From NCBI GenBank assembly GCA_019671135.1, contig JAHRHY010000002.1, positions 2,108,001 through 2,172,000 on the forward strand: a stretch of 64,000 nucleotides of DNA, written 5' to 3'. The position numbers and the translations under genes are program-made. The stretch is from Linnemannia hyalina (taxonomy: Eukaryota > Mortierellomycota > Mortierellomycetes > Mortierellales > Mortierellaceae). The notes below the pieces were generated by a model that made no database searches, had not been told where the DNA came from, and saw only the letters and a list, made by a program, of their open reading frames with translations. Below, in pieces: positions 55,035-64,000 of this stretch. The first letter of the stretch is position 1. Each line of letters begins with the position of its first letter.

Positions 55035-58000
55035 ATGCATGGTGAGTGTTCTTTGTGTGCTAAAGATAGTACATATGGGTCAGTTATATTTGCTGCAGGT
55101 CGTGGTAAAAAAAAGGGGGAGAAAGGGGACAATGCTGGACGCACTAAATCCATGTGTGTGTCTGTGTGCCACGAGGGAGGACAGCAAAGAAAAAATGAGA
55201 AGAGACGGGGTTGTCGTAATTCCTTCTCGACCCAGTCCTTAACAAACAAAGAAAAAAAATGGCTGGACACATAGGTAGAAACACATGGGGTCAGTTCGTT
55301 TTAGTATGTAAGAATGAGCTATTCTGTCCCTGGTATTTGACAAACATGAGTATGGTTGCTGACCTTTTTCTCCTTTTTCCTTTCATTGTTACCGCTCATA
55401 AGCACATCGATGGTTCTTCACGGACACGGGATCAGGGTCCTCTTCTACCTCTCGACACCTTCAACTCGTCAATGAGTAAAGAGAATGGGAAGCTGATTTT
55501 TTTTGTTCGTCATTTGTGTAACAAAGAAAGCTTTCATCGTTTGTGTTGACGGAGAACTGCCATTGCTGCTTTCTGTGATCACTTTTTCTAGGAACAAAGG
55601 ACCTGTCGCCATCAATGTTGTTACCAACACAAACACCCAGTCCATTGAGGTAAACAAACGCATTACCCGAGCACAGTTATATTTTGTTCATCAGCTGGTT
55701 AGGTAACGCACAAAAAAAGGATAGCAAACACCTTCCTCTTTTTCCCTGCATTTGTAGTGGCAAATCTCACTTGGCAACCTCCCTCAAGGGCCCTTCGAGC
55801 TGGTTCTTGGGATCTCGTCACAGGACCTGGATCTCAATGCTGTCGACTCTATAACTGTTGGTTATATCAATGGACCCAACCAAGCCCTCAGACGCCCCAG
55901 TGAGGTACACAGGAACTGCTCTTTTTTTTTTCTGGGAGGGACTATTTTGTATTTGTGCCCCAACATGCGAACGAACTGACAAGGACTCTCAATTTTTGTA
56001 GGTGATTCCGAATATAACTCTTCGCAACCTCTTTGCGACACTCCCAGTTGGGGACAATGTTCTACGGTGGAGGCTCTACGAACAGATCGCAATCGAGTCT
56101 GGAGCAAAAGGGGCGATCAGTGTCATTTTGACCATCGAAACCTGGAAGGGTGTATCGCTGAACCCTGGAGCCATTGGATTACATTTTCTGGAGCTGCACC
56201 AAGACTCGCTCACAATGTATCGGGATGGTATGTTTATATGGCTACAAGGCATATCAAGCAATGAAGTGATTGCACTACATATCTGCAGAATGCTTACCCA
56301 GGCCCATTTATTATGTTAGACCCGAGCTACAAAAAGCACCATCCGTTTACTTGGTGCATCGATGTCAACCTCACGGTCGACAATCCTCCCAATGGCACTG
56401 CAAAGGAGATCATATCCTACCACTTCTCCGGTGATGGTGCCTATGCCGCCTTGCTGACATTTTCTACCACAGGTCAGCATTTGGAAGTCTACCGCATCGA
56501 ACAAGATTGCCCCTCCTCACCACTCACAGCATCATGGGTTCTTTCGCCATACTCAACTACAGTGTCCGACATATCCGTCTCCTGGAACGCGACCCAGATC
56601 GTGGCATTGGACCTCACTGACAAAAACTTCACTGCCATCTATGTTCGTCAGAATAGCAAACACGGGACCCGAGACTTTGCTACCAACGCCCCAGAACTAT
56701 CAGAGGAGCAGTACATTGCTAACGAGCTCCACCAAGACCTCGGACGCTATAGCGGTAGAGGCATGTTCTACGTTTCTGGAAGCCTGAACAAGATCCTCAG
56801 TGACGAGCTCTTCGTTACTTTCGATGGAATGACTTTGGTAAAATATTCTATTTGTGGGAGGTGGGAAGAGGCCACAACGATAACGATTGGTGGACCGAAG
56901 GACTCGATTGACTTCTACCCGTACTGGAAGGAGCACCTACGAGGAGACTATTTGGTGTTGCTGAACACAGAGAGAGCCTACGTGTCTATATGGAATCTCA
57001 GGAAGGAATGCTCAGTGACAGCAATGGACATACCGACCACAATATCGGATAACCCGTACATCGTTGCTTGCTTGTCAGAGTGTGGGTGGCTTTTTGTGAT
57101 GGCTACAAGGCGACATATCGACGTTTACCTCACCGAAACTTGGACTAGTCTTGGATCTTGGTGCCTTCCAGTCACCGAGCAGATGGACATATCTGATGTT
57201 TACTTTACGGGTGAGAGTGATTACATCACCGCCGACACTTCGAATCTTGCGCCCGTCATTCACACTCAAGGATATGTCGTCAACATCAACACCATGACTA
57301 CCGTGAACAAAATCCACTGCAGGAACCTCCATCCCCATTCGCTTTTCGCCCTCGACTCGGTTGATCGCTCAGCACCCATACTGTTGTACCAGACCCAGAC
57401 GACATTGGGGGCTCTTCCATATGCCGATCGTGTAGTGAGAATATTTTCCAAGGCGGCGACATTGTGTACCCACGACTGCACTCCTCCCCTATTCTCCCAA
57501 CCTACATTGTCGCCTATTTTACAAGCCGAGGTTGTAGAACGAACAATCGGACCCTGGGATAGACTGATCACACTGCGCTTCATCTCCATTACAACAAGGA
57601 TGCCCACTGATGTCGCCGTTGAGGTCATGTCCGTCCCGCTGCCAAAAGGATCCGAGTTGCTGAGTTTGAGGTGGACATTGGTCGATGACCACTACTTCTT
57701 GGTCGTGGCTATGAGTTCTTTGGTTCCTGTGTGGAAGATCCAGGCGACACTGAATGACGAGTACGAGTTGCTTTTGGTTAAGGAAACTACAACTGATGCG
57801 GACTGGAGGATCTGTCAGCACCATCAACTGCATCGACATGACAGGATCACTAATATTATCACGGCAACGAACTTACTGGATCCACGCATACACGATCTGA
57901 CTGGCTTCCAGGATGGCATCGTTCAGTTATCAAGGGTATTCAAGGACGCCGACGACAAGTCAAAGCGTGGCATTATACAACACATGGAGCGACACATAAA

Positions 58001-60552
58001 CCATGGCCTTGATTCAAAGAACAACTCAGCAACCGTACTCACCCGCCTCTGCTCTTCATGGTCACCAGAGTATCACGAGCACTTGTTGGCTTTCATCCAC
58101 GCGCTCTTTGGATCGGCTTCCTTCCGCTGGATACCAACTACTGACATGAATCGAGAGACCAACCCTATCTCGATCCTCCTCGGTCATCTGAACGCTAGTG
58201 TTGTGGTTGCAGACATTGTTGAGATCATGATCAGCTATTGTGTCCACCAGGCCAAAGCCGACAGCGATCTACGATTTCTCGATCCGGTCTTTCTTTCTCT
58301 ACGAGCCGCTGTCAAGTCCAAGTATATCACCCCCGGACTCCTGTCGAAGACAATGCGGACCTTTGCCCATTTTCCTGCCCGCGACTTCCGTTTCGCGATG
58401 GACCACCACGCGTTCGCCTTGCGCATTTTCAAGTCCCGCGAACGGAAAAAGATGCTGCACGAACGGAAAAATCCTACTCTGTATTTGACATCCAAGAACG
58501 TTCACAGGACGGGTAACGAAAGACTGACGCCTCACCTCTACGTCGCATCTTTTGACATGCTCTGGGTCATTGAGGAGATACCATTTCCGAGGCAAAGACC
58601 TCTTGCTATTCTCCTTCGCATCCTTCTCTTCGTCACGCTTACAACCAGGAAACGGTATGTCTGCCATCCTTTTAGTCTGAGAGACTTGGACAACCCTGCA
58701 TTGGCTGCCTTGATCCGGTTCAAATGGTAAGTAATTCCAGTGCTTGACTGAACTCGCTTTAGTTGCGTTTGCTTCCTTCTACCTTTTCCTAACTTTTGTT
58801 TAAACTCCTCCAGGACACAATTCGGATACGCCTATTGGATATACAGGATCGTGTTCTACAGTTACATTGCATGGTTCTATTCAGCTCTCATTCTCAGCAA
58901 TCAGCTCTCCGACAAAGAAGATGATGGGCCAATGGGAAATATCTACAACGCCAATGTATGTCTGTCATGGTTGTTTGCTCTGAGCTCCGCTCGCGACCTG
59001 GTGGTATTGATGTGCCTAAAAATGAAGCCTCGAGAGTAAGTGTGCCGATATTTTCAAAGAATGTACGAGAACCTACTCGTTCATTATGTTTTCCCGCATG
59101 ATGACACCTGCCACGACGTGCGCACACTGAATTTTTTTTTTTTTTTAAATGTCAGCTTTGTGTACAAGATTGTGGAGATCCTTGTCGCTTTCGTGCCTTC
59201 GATTGCACTAATGGCTATCGCGTTTTCGTTCAACTTGGACCTGTATTACTTCGTCACGGCACTTTCAATTCTGATACTTCTGCTGCAATTGGTAAGTACA
59301 GAAGGGTTTGTTCCCATCAGGCGAGCAAACTATATTCACCAAAGGTGTCATTCAGTCCACTTACGCGCCTTCCGATAACAATTGTATTTTTTTTTTTCTT
59401 CAGCTGTTCGAGTTTCGAGTGATGAAGACTGTAGGTAGCTTCCTGTCGGTATTGTGGCGTGCGCTCGAGTCGGTCAAGATCCTACTTGCGGTCTTTGCCT
59501 ACATTATCGTTGCATACGGGGTTGTCTTTTATTATTTGCAATACCTGGCCTGCGAGGATGACAAGTATCCCAAGTTACAGGACAACAACTCGGCCGCTTT
59601 TTGTGAGCATTACCACGACGTACTTTATGACTGTGAGTAGTTTTTGCCTATGAGACTTTTTCGCTGGAGAGGAAACTGGCATTCAAAACTTTTCTGCGAC
59701 TGTCTTCTCAATTGCTAAAACATTTTTTTTTTTTATTTCTTCTTTCTTTGTCTAGGGAGGGATGTATGCTTTGGTCGACGAGAAGATCAAGACAGGAGAC
59801 TGGATCATAAATGTTATTATGGTCACCTTTCTCTTTATCGTCACGATCATGCTCAACATCCTGTTCGGTAAGTGAGCTAAAGGCATGCAAGAAAAACACA
59901 TAGCTCTTGCTTTTTGAGTGGCCATTGCTCGCCACTAACTTTTTTCACTTTTTTTTTTTTTTTTTTTTTTGGGCCGCCGATGAATGATAGGGACGGTGAA
60001 CCACGCATTCGGTAACCACGACCGCACGTCAGAACTGGCGTGGATGGAAGACAGGATGATCTTTATGATGAGAGCAGAGAACCTGTTCCGGCGGATAACT
60101 TGTAAACGTACTCAGACTACAAAAAAGGCATCTCGTTCCTGGGCTCTCAAGTTTCCATCGTGTTCCCTCTGCCTTATTTTTTTTGCGTTCGCTAATCTAT
60201 GCGTGTTTTTTTCTTTTTTTCTTTTTTTGTCTTGCTCATAGATCTTCGAAACAATGGGGCTTGGTTCCCAGAGAAAATCTACTACACAGCAACGCCTCAG
60301 GAGGTCCGCGATTACATACTGGAATCACAACGACTAGCCAAAAAAGCAGCGGCCGCTGCTCTCCCGCTCGAGGATGACACCCAAGACAAAACGCCAGTGT
60401 TGAATGAACCTGCCGAGAACGCTGTCACTACCGAGCAACAAGTTTTGGAAAAGCAGCAACCTTGGGTGGATCAATTGAGGGTGGACATGAGAGCAGAGTT
60501 CAAGGAGGAGTTGAGGGAGCAGCTGGAGGCCCAGAATGAACAGATCGCATAG
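55035..60552 (+). CDS. Propeller-type N-terminus plus six-TM TRP/Ion_trans-like channel (paralogue P4)
   Basis: Twelve exons (55035-55041, 55403-55475, 55592-55649, 55758-55904, 56002-56227, 56320-58726, 58814-59035, 59156-59291, 59404-59632, 59760-59867, 59991-60101, 60242-60552) join in frame to 1,344 residues from the first in-frame ATG. Exon 2 is 73 nt as in P1. The layout is that of P1: AHRWFFTD, FELVLGISSQDLDL, the WD-like region (YHFSGDGAYAALLTF), SFRWIPTTDMN, NPALAALIRFKW, then six hydrophobic segments. The sixth is IMLNILFGTVNHAF, followed by WMEDRM...RAENL and PEKIYYTATPQEVRDY. The tail ends in a predicted coiled coil (FKEELREQLEAQNEQ). The acceptor of exon 10 is ambiguous: TCTAG at 59755 or GGGAG at 59759, with donor alternatives that both keep the frame and change the pore loop. 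Channel activity is inferred. A relic duplicate and P3 lie directly upstream in the same orientation. Confidence 0.8.
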
Positions 60553-61597
60553 CTGCCAGCCCAATTGAGCGAAGTCTTGGCCGTATTGAGGATGGGATCC
60601 AGTGCACCAACATCTTACTTCAAATGACTTTACCGTCTTATGTCATTCGTTCCGTTTCGTTTCGTGTTGGTTGGTTGGTTGGTTCTGTGTTGGATGAGGT
60701 TTTTCTTTACCTTTTCTTGCAACCTCCTTACCATACCATGCATATCAACAATAAAAAACAATATTCCTATAACATTTCCTTCTCTTCTTTCTCATTTTCC
60801 TTTTTTGTTTTCCATCTTTACATCTCACACCAAACAAACAACAAAAACACAACCAATTGATGAGAACAACGGAACTTTCTACACCCAAATTTGCTGACTT
60901 CAAAAAGGGTTGTACATTGTGGAAGAGTTTTATGACGCCGACGAGGCGCTAACTGGACCTTTGTTGATCGGATGTTATGGTGGGACAAGGCTCCTCTAGG
61001 TTTATCATGGCGATGTTGTACCAAGAATAGTGCGAGCTATCGTCGGTTACGGTACGATCCGACCGCGCGCGCGGGCGGGCCAAAAGGCGCCATCTCCCGT
61101 TAACCGAAACCTACATTCAATGCTTGAGGCCCGCAAAAAAAAAAAAATTGAACTCTTCTTCCAGCTACTGGACGAGAGAAAGCCAGTCGAACAGTTTTTT
61201 TTTTTTTTTGTTGGGACGCTAAAACATCGTATGCGGGGATCGACGCAGCTTTTGTTCTCAAACATGTCCTGTCAATCAAACGTGCGTGTTTCTTTGAAAA
61301 GGTCGGGTTCTGATAATGACAATCAAAAAGTCATTCGCATTCAAGGATGTGAACTTGGATGCATACTGGCCTAAACAATTGCCTATTGGTGCTGATGATA
61401 AAAAATAAAATAGCAAACGCTTTTTGTGTTTATTTATTCAAGTCGCCTGCAACTTCTGCAAACCCCCTATCCTGACACTCCCTCTCTCCCCACACTACCA
61501 TGCTCAACAATGAAAGCAAGTTGAAAAAAAAATATGAGCAAAAATAACAAAATACATAGTGCAATTTTGCCTCCGCTTTTTTAAGCCCTGGCCCTCT
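60553..61597. other. Intergenic region between convergent genes, 1.0 kb
   Basis: The gap separates the 3' ends of P4 and GCN2. It holds a probable poly-A signal for P4 at 60750, a CT-rich stretch to 60840 and a short CG-rich run at about 61064-61080. The frame at 61030-61374 is interrupted by homopolymer runs and shows no domain. Confidence 0.55.
60750..60755 (+). terminator. Polyadenylation signal of P4
   Basis: AATAAA in an A/T-rich context lies about 200 bp after the P4 stop codon. Confidence 0.45.
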
Positions 61598-64000
61598 CTA
61601 TGACCAGAAATGATACAGGATTGAAAAATCATCTCGGTGAGAATAAAGCCAAAGATGCTTCTGCCCACCCTCCTCCTGCCGGACCTTGAGCATTGCTTCT
61701 CGGATCGTGATGCAGTAATCGCGTTGAGATGGGCTCAACTGATCGAGTACATTCTTCCTGAAGCTCTCATCCTCCGCCACATTGCACTGCGCCAGCTTAC
61801 GGATGTTGTCCTTTGACAGATCCACAGCCAGTACTGGAACCGTCGCATTGGCCAAGCTCTTGGTCACCCCCACCAAGTTGTTGATCGCTACATCATCACA
61901 CATCAAAAAAAGGACAAGTTAGAGTCAGCTGCAAGTGCGATTATCACATGTAGATCTGAAAAAGAAAGGTTAGAGACTCAACATACCTTTGTCGATGAGC
62001 ATTGTTTTCTGCTTGTGCTTCAGCCGGTTCCTGGATGAACTGACCACGTTGACATTAAAGTCGGGCTGGATCTGAGGCGACTCTCCCGACGAGTTGTGGT
62101 GGTGATCATGTCCGTGTCGCGCTCCACCAGATCCGGCTGTCGTCTCCAGCGTGTGATGGTGATGATGATGCCCGCTCGTCATGTCGATAAACTTCCGCGA
62201 CTTGAGTCCGCCTCCGGATCCAACACTGGCGGCAACCATGTGGTCGAGTCTCGTCTGCTCAGCAATCTCCGCCTTTAAAAGAATGCAGAGCTCCGACCGT
62301 AGAACTTCCTCCTCCGTCTTGCGTAGCACATTCTTGACCTTGACCATGCCCATCATATCCCTGTTCATTCGCTGGTGAGAATCCTGTTGGTTCTTGTTCT
62401 TCAGGATCACAATCCAGTTGATGCACTGGTGCTTGCATGTCGTCACCAAAGTTTCTGGAGTCAGGTCCGTTCCGTCCTCGAGCATGTAGTCGGCCTTGAT
62501 CCCATGCGCCCACAGCTCCTTAACCAACTCGAGTCGTTCCTGCAAAAGAACCTTTCCAAAGCTCGCCACATACACATCGCAACGCTTGGGAGCCCAAAGC
62601 CCAAATGACTTCTCGTCGTCATGTCCAGAGCCGGCGCCGCCGTTCGAAGTTCCTCGGCTCTTGTTGCTGGCGACAAAGTACCGAAAGTGTTCCGACTGAT
62701 ACTGCGACATTGCTCCAATGATCTTTTGCATCGCAATATTGACTCCCACGGCGAAGACCTTGCGATGAGGCCCACCAATGACGGGGTGTCGAAACTGTTG
62801 GATCAGCGAGTCGTAGCGTCCTCCGGCTGCGAGGATATTCTTCCGTTTGGCGTCATCCACCGCCTGGAACATCATCCCGCCCTTGTAGTACTGGTTGTTG
62901 TACCTAGGAGAACACAAGTCAAAGTTAGCGAGGTTAACTGCTGCTTGCGCAATATCACTTGAAATGAACTGTAAATGATGCTTACATGAGTAAGGGGCTA
63001 AAGACAATCTTGTGGCGGACCCCCAGGGTCTTGCAGTACATCATCAGCAGTCGAAGCTCGCCAAGGGCATCCTTCAGCTTTGTCTTCATGGGCTCTGCAG
63101 AGACCAACTCCTCTAAAGCCTTGACCACTGTCTCAAAATCGCCCTTCCTGTCAAACAGTTCCAGTTCATCCAGTACACTGCGCGGGAGATGATAGACCGA
63201 CATAAGATGGTTCCTGACCTGCGACATATGCTGATACTGGCGCCCCAGTTGACCGAGGATTGTGTAGACCCCAGGTCGAATCTCTGAAGGTATACGGCAA
63301 TTGTCGAAAATCGCCTCTACAACTTGAGTGTGATTGACCAGGAAGAACACGCCGTTGGTCGATTTGAAGGGCGGGAACTCCTCCAACAGCTCATCGACCA
63401 CCTTGATCATCTCGGCGTCCGTCACCATGGGGTTCAGGGTGTTGTGGACAATATCAAAGTCGACCTCGTTAACGATCTGGGGTTGCCCGCCAACGGTGTT
63501 CTCGCGGTAGACCCGTCCAAAGCAGAAGCGCTTGAGCTGAGTAATCCCGTTCCTGCAGATGAACCGCGCAAAAGGCATCGTCAAGTCGTACGGAAGCTGA
63601 ACCAATCCTCCAGTCGAGTCCATCAGCGCCACAGACTTTTTGTCGGTATCGTGAAGGTCACTCTTGGGTGTCAAAAGTGGCGTCCCGAGCTCCACAGCGC
63701 CATGGCACCTGAAGACGCTGATCATCTGGGCGCGGACCTTGCCGTAGAACATTGCAAAAAATGGGTCGTAGGGCTTATTCTCCGAGTTGAAATCGTAGGT
63801 GTAGTCCTTGTGTTTGTCTGCGTTTTGTGCAAATAGTGCTGACATGAGGCGGTGGTAGTAAGGAGTATTGGGGTTGGCGATTGTGCGAACACACTCTTGG
63901 ATATACTCGTCCTCCATTTTGGGTGGCAGCAAGTCGCTCTGTAGCAATTCCAGACTGTTGGGGCGTTCCTTGAGATTGTGGTTCAAAAGAGCTCGGATGA
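61598..64000 (-). CDS. GCN2: eIF2-alpha kinase GCN2, C-terminal part
   Basis: Three exons read leftwards from the right edge (to 62986, 62903-61987, 61887-61598) and join in frame; the N-terminal RWD and kinase domains lie outside the window. The visible start (IRALLNHNLKERPNSLELLQSDLLPPKMEDEYIQ, read across the edge) is the end of the kinase domain and the linker into the histidyl-tRNA-synthetase-like domain. That domain is recognisable by DLTMPFARFICRN, FCFGRVYRENTVGGQPQ and AAGGRYDSLIQQF, and is followed by an anticodon-binding-like region (KRCDVYVASFG) and the C-terminal domain ending LYSHRDDFSILYHFW. GCN2 binds uncharged tRNA during amino-acid starvation and phosphorylates eIF2-alpha. 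The HisRS-like part is regulatory and not catalytic. A His/Gly-rich insert with a run of six His (about 62090-62175) interrupts the C-terminal half. P4 is convergent with it. Confidence 0.95.

Noticed and set aside
1..64000. tRNA and rRNA genes
   Set aside because: I looked for T-loop-like GTTCGA/GTTCAA patterns with matching acceptor stems; the few hits are in coding exons or in the intronic hairpin at 39307-39330 and do not fold as a cloverleaf by eye.

Overview
The window looks like nuclear DNA of a filamentous fungus, most likely an early-diverging lineage such as Mortierellomycotina. This is inferred from overall gene content, compact introns (mostly 80-110 bp, GTAAGT-like donors, TAG/CAG acceptors), pyrimidine-rich gene leaders, and large Ion_trans-domain proteins of a type I associate with such fungi. 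No rRNA, tRNA or CRISPR array was found. All exon boundaries were read by eye and checked only for reading-frame continuity and, where available, against paralogues in the window.

Layout. 1-50: acidic C-terminus of a gene that starts outside the window. 3.6-5.0 kb: an SLC49/FLVCR-like MFS transporter. 7.7-8.6 kb: an unrecognised ORF interrupted by a stop or a short intron. 8.7-11.1 kb: a complete but inactivated pogo/Tigger-type DNA transposon with about 72-bp terminal inverted repeats. 12.7-14.9 kb: translation factor eIF3e. 16.8-28.5 kb: two large convergent paralogues (here P1 and P2), each with a beta-rich N-terminal module, a long WD-like/beta-propeller-like region and a six-segment TRP/Ion_trans-like channel. 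29.7-32.2 kb: a two-segment membrane protein with two PPxY motifs. 33.6-36.5 kb: a PQ-loop (Ypq1/SLC66-like) transporter. 36.8-40.4 kb: an oxalate/formate-antiporter-like MFS protein. 45.3-50.2 kb: two paralogous three-finger C2H2 proteins. 51.2-60.6 kb: a truncated soluble member of the channel family (P3), a tiny internally deleted relic, and a third full-length member (P4). 61.6-64.0 kb: the C-terminal HisRS-like half of the eIF2-alpha kinase GCN2, running off the right edge.

The most remarkable content is the local family of propeller-channel proteins: three 12-exon full-length genes, one six-exon copy that stops before the channel, and a relic joining a first-exon sequence directly to a transmembrane exon. 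Conserved intron positions and repeated exon lengths (46, 73, 147 and 237 nt) show common descent. I infer that the cytosolic module senses a ligand or partner and gates the channel, and that the truncated copy may act as a soluble regulator; nothing in the sequence proves this. A second possible association is the PPxY membrane protein next to the PQ-loop transporter, because in yeast a PPxY adaptor of the Rsp5 ligase targets Ypq1.
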